From positions 558,001 to 622,000 of the forward strand of contig NHNY01000003.1 of NCBI GenBank assembly GCA_002786065.1: a stretch of DNA of 64,000 nucleotides, written 5' to 3'. This stretch comes from Microcyclospora pomicola (Eukaryota > Ascomycota > Dothideomycetes > Capnodiales). The notes beneath the pieces are model-generated. The model worked only from the letters and a program-made list of their open reading frames with translations, made no database searches and was not told the origin of the DNA. The first letter of the stretch is position 1, and each line of letters starts with the position of its first letter. The position numbers and the translations under genes are program-made. Positions 51,013 to 61,117 of this stretch are shown piece after piece.

Positions 51013-51963
51013 TCAGATGGCAGTTCCCCTCTCAAAACTCTCGCGAATATCTGCCGTGTACTTGTTGTAGAATCTTGCCAGTTTCATGTTGAACTGCTTG
51101 TTCTTTTCGTTGATGTATGTCACATCACCACCATCATCGTCGTTGATTCCACGCTCTCGTCTCTTCTTCCGCCGCACTTCTTCGGCTTTCTTGATATCGT
51201 CTACCAGGCGGTCGACCGCAGCACGGTCTGGCTTGTTCTTGGTGAAAGTCGCGTCTGATCCTGTCGACATATAGCTGCCATCCTTGTCCACAGCTATGAG
51301 CTCACCATCAGCGGTTTCTACGATTTCCAGCCCACCACTTCGTACAGCTCGATCGATTGCTTCGTTCTTCTCCTTCATGTATGCTTCTTTCCTCTCCCCG
51401 AATCCAGCCTTTTCCAATTCGCCGACTTGCCGAGCATACACTTTCCCAGCCTCTTGTGAATAGTCTTGGAACGCAACGCCATCTCTCGCTCGCTGTTTCT
51501 GCGCCATCTTCTTATCCCATCGTTCACTTTCTTCGACTGTCCAGTCCCATGCTCGCTTTCGTTCGAAATCCTCTCCACCCTCCTCCACCTCAGCCTTGAG
51601 GAGCTTATGCTGCGCGATATCCTTCTTGCGATTCAACGCAGTGAGCTGAGAGGGATCTGTCGACTGCCGCCGAGCTTCGTTCTTCGTCTCTGCGAGATTT
51701 GACTTGCGCGAGGCGAGATTGCGCGCCCTCAGAGCGGCGAACCGAGCTGTACGATCTTGCACTGCAGGTGTTGTGGTATCAGGTGCCGTATCCGATGGTG
51801 CAGTGGTCCCGTCCGCACCAGCAGCACTTTCATCATTCTCGGTCTCGGTCTGTTGCGTCTCCGGCTCATGAGCATTGCGTGTCTCAGCAAAACGGCGTTT
51901 GCTGGATTCTCCCTCATCGTCCGCCAGATTTGGCGAGCCTTTACGTTTTAGTGGTGCCGCCAT
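51013..51963 (-). CDS. SYF2: Pre-mRNA-splicing factor Syf2
   Basis: 316 aa from the ATG at 51963 (another Met two codons upstream at 51969; the frame is open further up but lacks family features). The N-terminus is acidic and Thr-rich. The SYF2 domain covers about 140-310: RKKDIAQHKLLKAEVEEGGE, then RAWDWTVEESERWDKKM, then DYSQEAGKVYARQVGELE and DVTYINEKNKQFNMKLARFY with a final YTADIRESFERGTAI, all family hallmarks. Syf2 belongs to the NineTeen/Cwc complex and acts in spliceosome activation. Charged helices throughout fit its extended fold. It is divergent from SMC3. Confidence 0.93.
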   Translation of the reverse strand: MAAPLKRKGSPNLADDEGESSKRRFAETRNAHEPETQQTETENDESAAGADGTTAPSDTAPDTTTPAVQDRTARFAALRARNLASRKSNLAETKNEARRQSTDPSQLTALNRKKDIAQHKLLKAEVEEGGEDFERKRAWDWTVEESERWDKKMAQKQRARDGVAFQDYSQEAGKVYARQVGELEKAGFGERKEAYMKEKNEAIDRAVRSGGLEIVETADGELIAVDKDGSYMSTGSDATFTKNKPDRAAVDRLVDDIKKAEEVRRKKRRERGINDDDGGDVTYINEKNKQFNMKLARFYNKYTADIRESFERGTAI

Positions 51964-52603
51964 CTGCATGCACTGTATTGAAGACTGGGTGGTCGTCTCG
52001 GAGTCGCAAGTTCTGTGATTCCAGCACGAGACACCGATCACATGACGTAGAGAAGTATCAGGGTCACGTGTTGAAGCGTGAACATTGATAAATGCGTCTG
52101 TGTTGGAACATTCTTGACCACCTACTGCAAAAGTTCTGTGGATCGGGACATATATACTAATAGATAGAGGGCGAAACATTCGCACTCCTGATATGTCTGA
52201 AATGAACTGAATGAAGTCGATCTGACAAGTGCCCGGCATACATTTCCCATGACTGAGACTAGGTAGTACACGAAGCGGCGCCGTCCGTGAGACGCGCATC
52301 GCGTCCGCCCCGCCGACATGCAAGATTCCATATACACGGCGTGTTTGCGCTATACGACGATTGACTTGGGTCATGCATCTTGAACTGAATCAACAAGGTC
52401 ACGCACCTGAGATTGCTCTTCGATTTGCTTCCGAGTTTGCCCCACCCTTCGACTCATCTGACACGATACAAACAGTTATCCGGAGATGTCCTGGAGCTGA
52501 ACTATAACTACTCCCAACGACGGCTCCACAGTCAGTCGTGTTTTCTATTTCAGAGGACAACTCGTATGACGTTACTCTCACTCCCCCGTGAGCATACCAC
52601 ATC
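51964..52603. promoter_or_regulatory. Divergent promoter region, SYF2 / SMC3
   Basis: About 640 bp between two divergent housekeeping genes. The SYF2 frame stays open through part of it but without conserved sequence. No specific site recognised. Confidence 0.5.
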
Positions 52604-55600
52604 ATGCACGTCAAGCAGGTGATCATCCAGGGATTCAAGTCCTACAAGGACCAGACAGTGATCGAGCCCTTCTCGCCAGGTCACAATGTCATCGTCGGTC
52701 GAAATGGCTCTGGAAAGAGCAACTTCTTCGCTGCCATGCGGTTCGTCCTCAGCGATTCATATACCCAGCTCAGTCGCGAGTCACGTCAAGCCTTACTTCA
52801 CGAAGGCGCCGGCTCGGCAGTCATGAGCGCATACGTCGAGATCATCTTCGACAACCGCGATGGTCGCTTTCCCACCGATACTGATGAGGTCATCCTTCGA
52901 CGATCGATCGGACAGAAAAAGGACGAGTACAGTCTGAATCGCAAGAACACAACCAAGCAGGAGATTATGAACATGCTTGAGACTGCTGGCTTCAGTAAAG
53001 ACAATCCGTACTACATCGTGCCTCAGGGTCGCGTGACCAGTATCACCAACATGAAAGACAACGAGCGTCTTAACATGTTGAAGAAGGTCGCTGGAACCGA
53101 CGTTTATGACAACAAGCGTGCTGAATCTCGGAAGATCATGGATGATACTGAGCACAAGCGAGGCAAGATTGATGAGCTACTGGACCACATACGAGGAAGA
53201 CTGGACGAGCTAGAAGAAGAGAAGGAAGAGCTACGTGCTTACCAGGACAAAGATCGGGAGCGCAAGTGTTTAGAGTATACCATCTATCAGCAGGAGTTGC
53301 AGGTCACCGAGGAAGCTTTGGAGGGAGTTGACGCACAGCGTGCTGGTGGAGCGGATCAAACACAAGACGACGCCGAAGCTAGGGCACAAGCTGAGGCCGA
53401 TATTGAAGAAATCGACATTGAAATTGCTGATCTGCAGCAAGAAATCGAGCAGTTGACCAGCGAGCGTTTCCAGCGGGAAGAGACGCGGAAAGATAGGACG
53501 AGAGCTAAAGCTCAAGCCGAGACAGATGTTCAATCGATGCTGGACAATCAAGCAAGCGATCAGGCGTCCCAGGCGCAACGCGCAAAGGATATGAAGGTAT
53601 TGCAACGGGAGCTCAAGCAACGAGAAGGAGAATTGGCAGCAGTGGTGCCTACGTACGAAGCCAAACTTGAGGAACTTCGTACACTGCAGCAGCAGGTGGA
53701 CGATGCGGACAGCACACGCAGGCTGTTGTACGACAAACAGGCTCGCCATAGTCAATTTCGTTCAAAGAAAGACCGTGATCTTGCGTTGCGCAATGACATT
53801 GATGAGCTCCATCAGTCTCTTGGTACAAACAAAGCTCAAATCCTGCACACTCGTGAAGAGATTGCAGGGTGTGAGAGCCGGATCGCTGGGACCGAGGCAG
53901 AAATCGCGGATCTACGGTACCGGATGGAGCATCGAGGAGACGAGCAACAAACACTTGCGGCAGAAGTGCAACGCGCCAGTAAAGAGCGACAAGACTTACA
54001 TGATGAGCGTTTGAAGCTACAAAAAGAAAGCCACGCTATTGAATCGTCGATTGGGCGAGCCAAGAAGGAGTTTGATAACGCCGAAGATATGCTCGGACGA
54101 ATGATGGACCAAGCAACGAGCGCAGGCTTGAGGACCGCTCGCCAAATCATTCAGCAACACGGCATCCAAGGTGCATACGGAACTATTGGAGAGCTCTTCG
54201 AATACAACGAGAGATACAAGACTGCGATCGAGGTCACTGGCGGCACTTCTTTATTCCATTACGTCGTCGATACTGATGCCACTGCGACGAAGATTCATGA
54301 GCTGATGAGAGAAAAGAAAGGCGGACGTATCACTTGCGTTCCACTCAACCGCATCAGACCTAGGACTATCAATGTTCCCAAGGCCAGCGATGCTGTAATG
54401 TTGCTACAGAAGCTGACCTATGATGTCAAATACGAGAAAGCTTTCCAACAAGTGTTTGGCACGACAGTGGTATGTCCAAACCTGTCTGTCGCTTCGCAGT
54501 ATGCTCGGACCCATGGTGTCACCGGCATTACTCCGGACGGTCAGCGTGCAGACAAGAAAGGAGCAATGACTGGTGGTTTCCACGACTTGAAAAAGTCTCG
54601 GATGGACGGATTGAAACGCTTGTCCCACGCACGCGAGGAATATGAAAGCCTCGAGGCTCGAAGATCGGAGATACAACACGACCTCCAGTCTCTCAATCAG
54701 AAAGTGACCAAAGCGATAAGTGATGAACAGAAAGCTCTTGCCAAGCAAGAACAGCTTGAGGGTGGTTACGGTTCGCTGCATGAGGAGATACGGAGGAAGG
54801 AACATGTCCAGAACGTTACTCGGGATCAGCTGGCGGCCAGACGATCAGCGCTGGATCGTCTTGAAGCAGATAATCGATCGGCCAGCATGTCGTTGAGTTC
54901 ATACCAATCTGAGCTGGGCAGTGACTTCAAGAAAGCACTCTCCAACGCAGAAGAACGGCAGCTCGAGGCTGTTACTGCGCAACTGCCAGAACTCAGGAAG
55001 CAACTAAGCGCGTTGGCAGAAGAGTTTTCAGATCTTGAGACCCAGAAGCAAGAACTTGAGATGATCCTTCGGGAGAATCTCAGGCCACGCTTGGACATGT
55101 TACAAACGGAAGAAACTACCGCCGGCACCACACAACATGGCACCAGCAGCACCACATTGTTGAAGGAGCGACAACGGGATCTCAAACGCACGATCGCAGA
55201 GATCGACACAATAAACCAAGAGCTAGAAGAGAACGAGGCTGCAACCGAGCACGCACGACAGAAGTTGCACTCAGCACAATCCGATCGCGCTGCTAAGCAG
55301 AAGCAGATTGAAGAACTCACGCATGCCATACGGGACCACAGAAAACACATCGAAAGAGGGGCGCTGAAGCGTGCTGTGTTAGTTGCAAATATTGAGAATG
55401 TTCAAGCCAACATTCGCAGATTGGGTGTCGTTCCCGATGCAGCCACATCTGACCAATACAAGAACATGAGCTCGAAGGTCGCCACAACGCGTCTGCACAA
55501 GATCCAAGAAGCGTTGAAGAAGTACGGCCATGTCAACAAGCGTGCTTTCGATCAATTCGCGTCATTCGAGCGTTCAAGAGAACTACTTGAGACTCGTCGC

Positions 55601-56218
55601 AAGGAACTCGATACGAGTGATGCATCGATTCGCGAGCTCATAGAGGTACTTGATCAGCGGAAGGATGAAGCTATTGAACGCACCTTCAAGCAAGTGAAGG
55701 GCGAATTCGCCAAGATCTTCAAGCGATTGGTGCCTGCTGGTACCGGCCGCCTCATCATACAACGCCGCAGCGATCGTCAGCAGGCTGAAGGTAGCGATGA
55801 CGAAGGTGTCGCCCAACGTCCGGGTGGAGGCGTGGAGAATTATACCGGAGTGGGGATCTCAGTGTCGTTCAACAGTGAGCACGACGAGCAGCAGCGTATT
55901 CAACAGCTTTCTGGTGGACAAAAGTCCCTCTGCGCCCTGGCTCTAGTCTTCGCTATCCAAGCTTCGGATCCTGCTCCATTCTATCTGTTCGACGAGATCG
56001 ACGCGAATTTGGACGCGCAATACCGGACGGCCGTTGCCGAGATGCTTCGCACGAGTTCCCAGACTGGACAATTCATCTGCACGACGTTCCGGCCCGAGAT
56101 GTTGTACGTGGCAGACAAATGTTATGGTGTGTCCTTCGACAAGAGAGCAAGTACGATAGATGTCGTGTCCAAAGATCAAGCGCTGGGATTCATCGAGGGT
56201 CAAGTGGGTGGCAAGTAA
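52604..56218 (+). CDS. SMC3: Cohesin subunit SMC3
   Basis: 1204 aa in one exon. The N-terminal ATPase half has MHVKQVIIQGFKSYKDQ and Walker A GRNGSGKSN (32-40). The acetylation pair Lys105-Lys106 is present in SIGQKKDEYSLN, as in other eukaryotes. A long coiled coil follows (about 170-490), then the hinge (about 500-680, with IQGAYGTIGELFEYNERYKT and GMTGG-type AMTGGFHD), a second coiled coil, and the C-terminal half with the signature LSGGQKSLCALALVFAIQ (about 1101) and Walker B FYLFDEIDANLD (about 1129). Length matches the family. SMC3 with SMC1 and Scc1 forms the cohesin ring that holds sister chromatids and shapes chromatin loops. The N-terminal exon has no intron, unlike some relatives. 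Confidence 0.95.
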   Translation: MHVKQVIIQGFKSYKDQTVIEPFSPGHNVIVGRNGSGKSNFFAAMRFVLSDSYTQLSRESRQALLHEGAGSAVMSAYVEIIFDNRDGRFPTDTDEVILRRSIGQKKDEYSLNRKNTTKQEIMNMLETAGFSKDNPYYIVPQGRVTSITNMKDNERLNMLKKVAGTDVYDNKRAESRKIMDDTEHKRGKIDELLDHIRGRLDELEEEKEELRAYQDKDRERKCLEYTIYQQELQVTEEALEGVDAQRAGGADQTQDDAEARAQAEADIEEIDIEIADLQQEIEQLTSERFQREETRKDRTRAKAQAETDVQSMLDNQASDQASQAQRAKDMKVLQRELKQREGELAAVVPTYEAKLEELRTLQQQVDDADSTRRLLYDKQARHSQFRSKKDRDLALRNDIDELHQSLGTNKAQILHTREEIAGCESRIAGTEAEIADLRYRMEHRGDEQQTLAAEVQRASKERQDLHDERLKLQKESHAIESSIGRAKKEFDNAEDMLGRMMDQATSAGLRTARQIIQQHGIQGAYGTIGELFEYNERYKTAIEVTGGTSLFHYVVDTDATATKIHELMREKKGGRITCVPLNRIRPRTINVPKASDAVMLLQKLTYDVKYEKAFQQVFGTTVVCPNLSVASQYARTHGVTGITPDGQRADKKGAMTGGFHDLKKSRMDGLKRLSHAREEYESLEARRSEIQHDLQSLNQKVTKAISDEQKALAKQEQLEGGYGSLHEEIRRKEHVQNVTRDQLAARRSALDRLEADNRSASMSLSSYQSELGSDFKKALSNAEERQLEAVTAQLPELRKQLSALAEEFSDLETQKQELEMILRENLRPRLDMLQTEETTAGTTQHGTSSTTLLKERQRDLKRTIAEIDTINQELEENEAATEHARQKLHSAQSDRAAKQKQIEELTHAIRDHRKHIERGALKRAVLVANIENVQANIRRLGVVPDAATSDQYKNMSSKVATTRLHKIQEALKKYGHVNKRAFDQFASFERSRELLETRRKELDTSDASIRELIEVLDQRKDEAIERTFKQVKGEFAKIFKRLVPAGTGRLIIQRRSDRQQAEGSDDEGVAQRPGGGVENYTGVGISVSFNSEHDEQQRIQQLSGGQKSLCALALVFAIQASDPAPFYLFDEIDANLDAQYRTAVAEMLRTSSQTGQFICTTFRPEMLYVADKCYGVSFDKRASTIDVVSKDQALGFIEGQVGGK

Positions 56219-56672
56219 GGGGGAATGACTCAAAGTACAGATCGTGTCTGAGGTTGTTTTCTGCGGACGGTTCCTATTCTATTCTGTAGTTGCTGTCCAT
56301 GTAGCGAGGTGTTGTGGTTCATAGGCGTTGATATATCTCATGAAGCCATCGCATGTATTCTCTCCAGCTTCGACTTCCCACCTAATCAGTAATGCTTGCG
56401 TATTTGTGTCACATACAAGTTCTCGAGAGAGCTTGTGCAATATTATTTCATAGACCATTCGAGCAATCACCATTCCTTCTACACGTATGTCCATTGAGTG
56501 GTGTGCCAACACAGGACCACGTGCCAGTTCGTGGTTATCATAGCGCTGGTTGAAGCGCCCCACCTCTCCGCGTCCTGCCGCCGCCTGTTTGTTGCTACGG
56601 CACAAACCCGACTTCACTTGTTTGTGGTAGACCGCTTCTTCTCATGTTCACGTTCTGCTGCAGATCACGGCA
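56219..56672. other. Intergenic region, nothing recognised
   Basis: About 450 bp between SMC3 and the next plus-strand gene; short frames only. Confidence 0.5.
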
Positions 56673-58202
56673 ATGGCTACGCGGCCACAATGTACAGCAT
56701 CCCTAGTTCCCCGACCGAGAAGGGTGAGCGGCAGTCATGGATATGTGCGACGGAGCGGCCGACACCAGCGAATCGCTACAATGGCCGTTGTTCCGTTCTC
56801 TGAAGCCATGTCACTGGTGACACCCGGTCTGTCAGCGCATAAATCAGACGTTCAACGTACTACCGGGAACTATTCAAGCAGGTACCGTGACGCTATGGAA
56901 GCATTCGAGTTCTTCGTGAAGTTGAGAGCATCGCGAACCAAACTACTTGACAAGCTGGTAGGTGCGGAACCACGAGAAGCGATACCTCGTAGAGTTTCTA
57001 AACCAACGCTGGCTGCCACCTTTGCTGGACCTGTCTCTCATGAAAGATTTCGGGAAATCTTGAAAGCGGTGTGTCCTCATGGGCCGGGCCCTGTCGACAA
57101 GCCTCTACGCACTGTATTACGGAATCAACTGCTTCATTGCGATCGTCCTATAGATATCTACAAAGTCTTTGCCGTGGCCATGCCGAGGGAACGGGCTGCA
57201 AGTGCCCTCGCAGGTCTGTACGACTCCGTCATCCGAGCTATATATCGTTGTCGAGCTCATGTCGACGATTCAACTGTCCTCCATGTCATCGGAGGTGTCA
57301 TCGGTCGCCTGAGCAAGGCAAATCTGCCGGTGGCAAATGATCTATTTGTTTTGGGCGTCAAGTTTGCAGCACGGACGCGATCCAAGGATCACATGAAGAA
57401 ATACCTTCGACAGCTACGTGAGCGTAATATAAGTCTGGGCAGCAGCAAATTCCGTGCCATCATTGCCAAGTGTAGCATTGGCTCTCGAGGTCTCGGCGAG
57501 ATACGCAACGGACGATGGCGACGTGATGATCTGCTTGAAGTGCTACATGGGTTCCACGACTGTCATCATCTCCCGCCCGAGAAACAGTTTCACCTGGAGA
57601 CTTTCGTGGATCGTAATGACTGGGCTTATCTTCATGGCTGGGCGGCAATACTTTCCCGCTGCAAGGACGTCGACTCTTTACAGAAAGAATGGGACACCTG
57701 GAAGGTGACTCGTGCACGTCTTCGACCCAAAATTATTCTCTCGGCAAGTGGACGCATGACATCAAAACGCCGTGGGGAGCATTTCTTCATCGAGCAGTTC
57801 GCGATTGCGGGTGGCCTCAAAGAGGCGTGGGCGGTCATGCAAGAAGCTGAGTTACACTTCTCAGAAATCCACCAAGGAGTACAACTCCTCATGCTCGAGG
57901 CTGTTGAGTATGCACCTTTGTACGATGACAGCATACGGCAAGGTCTCATCAGGAAATACGATGTTGAGCTCCAAAAGATTGAAGCCGCTCTTGGGATAAG
58001 ATGGCGTCCTGGCGACCCCGTTAATGGAGTCATGGGAACCCATGAGACTATCGACGACATGGAAAGTGCAATGGAACGACTAGCCGCACCAGATTGGAAA
58101 ATTACACCAGACTTTGGATATCCTCATCCTCCGACATCAGAAGCCGAACAGACGCAGCGAGGACTGCTCACACCTTCGGCAGAGCATAGTCATGCTGTGT
58201 GA
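56673..58202 (+). CDS. Hypothetical helical protein, possibly mitochondrial
   Basis: 509 aa, one exon, first ATG of the frame; internal ATGs at about residues 37 and 46 are alternatives. The N-terminus is basic and rich in Arg, Ser and Thr without acidic residues (MATRPQCTASLVPRPRRVSG), which resembles a mitochondrial targeting peptide. The rest is predicted mainly helical, with repeats of about 35 residues reminiscent of PPR-like proteins (for example DKPLRTVLRNQLLHCDRPID and VLHVIGGVIGRLSKANLPVA, and IIAKCSIGSRGLGEIRNGRW). The end has DDMESAMERLAAPDWKITPD and FGYPHPP. I do not recognise a named family; a role in mitochondrial RNA or translation is a guess from the presequence and helical repeats. 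Confidence 0.68.
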   Translation: MATRPQCTASLVPRPRRVSGSHGYVRRSGRHQRIATMAVVPFSEAMSLVTPGLSAHKSDVQRTTGNYSSRYRDAMEAFEFFVKLRASRTKLLDKLVGAEPREAIPRRVSKPTLAATFAGPVSHERFREILKAVCPHGPGPVDKPLRTVLRNQLLHCDRPIDIYKVFAVAMPRERAASALAGLYDSVIRAIYRCRAHVDDSTVLHVIGGVIGRLSKANLPVANDLFVLGVKFAARTRSKDHMKKYLRQLRERNISLGSSKFRAIIAKCSIGSRGLGEIRNGRWRRDDLLEVLHGFHDCHHLPPEKQFHLETFVDRNDWAYLHGWAAILSRCKDVDSLQKEWDTWKVTRARLRPKIILSASGRMTSKRRGEHFFIEQFAIAGGLKEAWAVMQEAELHFSEIHQGVQLLMLEAVEYAPLYDDSIRQGLIRKYDVELQKIEAALGIRWRPGDPVNGVMGTHETIDDMESAMERLAAPDWKITPDFGYPHPPTSEAEQTQRGLLTPSAEHSHAV

Positions 58203-59398
58203 TCGAAACCAGAAGAATCGACTGATCGATTCATGTCTACCGTGCCTGCACTCAAGCTCCCTTTCCATGGGGTGGATCTGTCCGAAGACACTATCAAAAG
58301 GACTAAGGTATGATACGGCTCTAGCAAGATCTCCTCTTTCGCACTATGTTACCTACCACCACCATGATCTGATGACACAACCTTTCGTCCCCAGGGACTT
58401 CTATCTGTGGTTATTCAGTTCGAAGAAGCCCGGTAGCAGTCTTGAGGGGTACCCCTAGCACACCTTCGGATCAGACCGGGGTGGGCAGTGAGGGATTCAA
58501 AGAGAGCACTGATTTCCCCTCCTTCACCGAGCAAAACTCACGATCCAATGTTTGGGGTGACTGCTTGTGCAAATGCTGACAGTCTCTACAGAAATCCTTT
58601 TTTGCAATCGCCCGTTATTCAACCTGGCATGATAACGCAAGTCTGCCGTTCCAAGGACAAATCTGCATCTCTATAAAGGTTTCATTCTCTATACGGAGTC
58701 TACAATACTATCATCTCTTGCGAGACGGTTGTAATCTAGGTTGTCGACACACCTTCTCAACTCCCGCAACATGTTTATGGCTACGCAAGCTACAACGCGA
58801 CCAGGTCTTGTACAACTTCTGGCATTCCGCGAGATCGTAGGTCTTCAGAAGTTCATGACTGAGAGGCGGATGACACCACCAGCTCATTCATGATTGAATT
58901 TACTAGCAGTTCCCGCGGGTCTGGTCGTTCTCAGCTTGCATTCAGCTATATAACGATTTTCACTAAGGCAGTCGCATCCGTCCTGCGAGTGTGGCGTTTC
59001 GAACGTTCGCCCGATTTGCGCAGACAACCTTATCTTCACGTCTGAGCACGCAAACGATACCACCGGTAAAGTAGGTTTCATGTGTGGAGAGCCTACACAG
59101 ACGACGATTGACTCTGTTATGCAGAAGCTGTGAACAAAGCTGCTTCGCAATCTAGCGCACAGCAAATGGCGGGGCAGTCCGCCACAAGTGGGTTGACGCT
59201 GTAGCTCTAATCACCCAATAATGCGTCATGCACATCCGATCATGTACGATCATTCACACCACTCCAGTCAAACACGTTGCGACATGTCACCCGATTCGAA
59301 GACAGAATGTCGCTTAACCTTCAATCCACCTTGAGTCGCAGTCCTGAGGTGCACGTACATGATCTCTGTCATTGAACCTTGCTCTATCCGCACTCGAA
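58203..59398. other. Intergenic region of about 1.2 kb, nothing recognised
   Basis: Between two plus-strand genes. Short frames only; no tRNA or repeat family seen. Confidence 0.5.
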
Positions 59399-60709
59399 AT
59401 GGCTTCGTCTCTACGGCAGCGACTCGCCGGCTTGACCACGCGATCGCCTGGCGATGATACTCTACAGGAAGAGACGGCGAAATACAAATTGATGGTCACT
59501 GCTGGGCCATCTTATGACCAGTCCAAGCACCAAGTCGTGCGTGTGAACTCAAATGAAAGCACGATCGTCGAGAATGAATTCATCAAAGCCAAGATCAACG
59601 TGCGCATACGTTCATTCCATGGCTTGCCTGCATCTTCGCCGTCGCACAGTCCCTATTTTGACGACGCAATGCACGAGAAGGACCAGTATAGTGTGGCATT
59701 CTCGTTCGTGCCCAAACAAGATCTGCCATCGCTCGACACCGTCTGGGGAAACGATTTCGATCATCCTATCCGCGAGCGCCTGCCGCCAGGCTTCAACACA
59801 GCATTCAAGATCGTGAAGGAGTTCATCGATCCGGGCCTGGAATGCGATGCATATGCGGATGAGCCATGGCTGTATGGACCAAGTTTGAGTTGCTGGTTTG
59901 CATTCAGGATTGGAGACCATGTGGATCTGGACAAGGGCGAAGATTTTCCTGCGCCTAGCGAGAGTGTTGTCATGACTGAGGGAGCTGACGGATCGGGCAA
60001 GAACGCCAGGCAAAATGCTAAACTGCCCGAGAACAATCAAGCTCGGCGGAAATTCTTCCTTTCCGAGCAGAATCGGGAACACTTCATCTTCGAAAAGGGC
60101 AGGCTATACCAAGGAGATTTTTACAATCCATATCTCGATTTCGGCAATTTCGCGTTAAAGCTTCCTGGGTTCAGTTTGAAAGTGATCAAGTACGTCGATC
60201 AGAAATCACACTGCTTGAGATACGTCTTCAAGAATCGCGATTCCAAAGACGTCTTTTTCAGCATCAACTTTCATTTACTGTGGGGTCAACAGCTGGAAGA
60301 TGCCTTGGAAGATGATAGAAAGCGGGGCGCTACTCAGAGTGGACCCATCCCTGGCAATCCCGGACCGTCCGACAGAGCACCGAGTGACAAGAACGAAGTC
60401 GATATTGAGCAAGCCAATGCTGAAGCAGCGGCGGCAGACTCTACGACTGTAAGACCTGTCGAGGGTCCTGAGCCTGTAGAAGTCGCACAAAGAAACGTTA
60501 AGGACACGCAAGTGCACCCAGGAAAGCGAATTGCAGCTGCAGAAGTGTCGCTTGCGCAGGATAAGGCGAACACACAAAATATGCCTGAACTGTCAGACAC
60601 AAACACTTCTGGTGAAAATCGATTACATATGGACGAAATCGCCAATCTTCTTCAGCAAACGGCGTCGGACGATCAGACTGGTAAGCGCATTGATATCATG
60701 CAGAAGTGA
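59399..60709 (+). CDS. DUF1769 family protein
   Basis: 436 aa, one exon, first ATG at 59399. The DUF1769 region (a fungal UPF0590-type family) runs from about residue 25 to 310: KYKLMVTAGPSYDQSKHQVV, INVRIRSFHGLP, YFDDAMHEKDQYSVAFSFVP, IWGNDFDHP-like VWGNDFDHPIRERLPPGFN, WLYGPSLSCWFAFRIGD, FFLSEQNREHFIFEKGRLYQ, YNPYLDFGNFALKLPGFSL and a closing LRYVFKNRDSKDVFFSINFH. This family is found in fungi and has no established biochemical activity. The C-terminal 125 residues are disordered, rich in Ala, Glu, Asp and Pro. No signal peptide or membrane segment. Confidence 0.85.
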   Translation: MASSLRQRLAGLTTRSPGDDTLQEETAKYKLMVTAGPSYDQSKHQVVRVNSNESTIVENEFIKAKINVRIRSFHGLPASSPSHSPYFDDAMHEKDQYSVAFSFVPKQDLPSLDTVWGNDFDHPIRERLPPGFNTAFKIVKEFIDPGLECDAYADEPWLYGPSLSCWFAFRIGDHVDLDKGEDFPAPSESVVMTEGADGSGKNARQNAKLPENNQARRKFFLSEQNREHFIFEKGRLYQGDFYNPYLDFGNFALKLPGFSLKVIKYVDQKSHCLRYVFKNRDSKDVFFSINFHLLWGQQLEDALEDDRKRGATQSGPIPGNPGPSDRAPSDKNEVDIEQANAEAAAADSTTVRPVEGPEPVEVAQRNVKDTQVHPGKRIAAAEVSLAQDKANTQNMPELSDTNTSGENRLHMDEIANLLQQTASDDQTGKRIDIMQK

Positions 60710-61117
60710 AGTGATGCGATACACCATGTGAGACACTGGACGTGTGACATTCCTAGTCTGCATGCATGTAGCTCTCGGCTGAGACCCGGCTTTATTGAGG
60801 TCTGCGGGCCATCGGAAACGCTGACGAGCTTGTGCTTTGGCAATCGTGAATACAGCGCAGGCCTGCTTTGCATGCACGCCTGTGGTGTCAACGGCCATAA
60901 AATCATGGTATACCCAAGGGACATCGAACCAAAGTTGGACATTGATAGTATGTCCGCGGTACTGAATGTGCCATTCGTCCAATACTGTGTCCTATTTTCA
61001 AGGCCAGACCCTATGTTGAGGGTTCCGCATAATATACATTTACTTTGCTCTCATGCTAGTTTTCATCCTGTCATTTGTACCAAAGTGCATGCGGGCCAAG
61101 CCCGTCGCTATTGTCAT
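60710..61117. other. Intergenic region, nothing recognised
   Basis: About 400 bp between the convergent 3' ends of the DUF1769 gene and the carboxylesterase gene. An open plus frame continues through this area but overlaps the esterase antisense and has no domain. Confidence 0.5.
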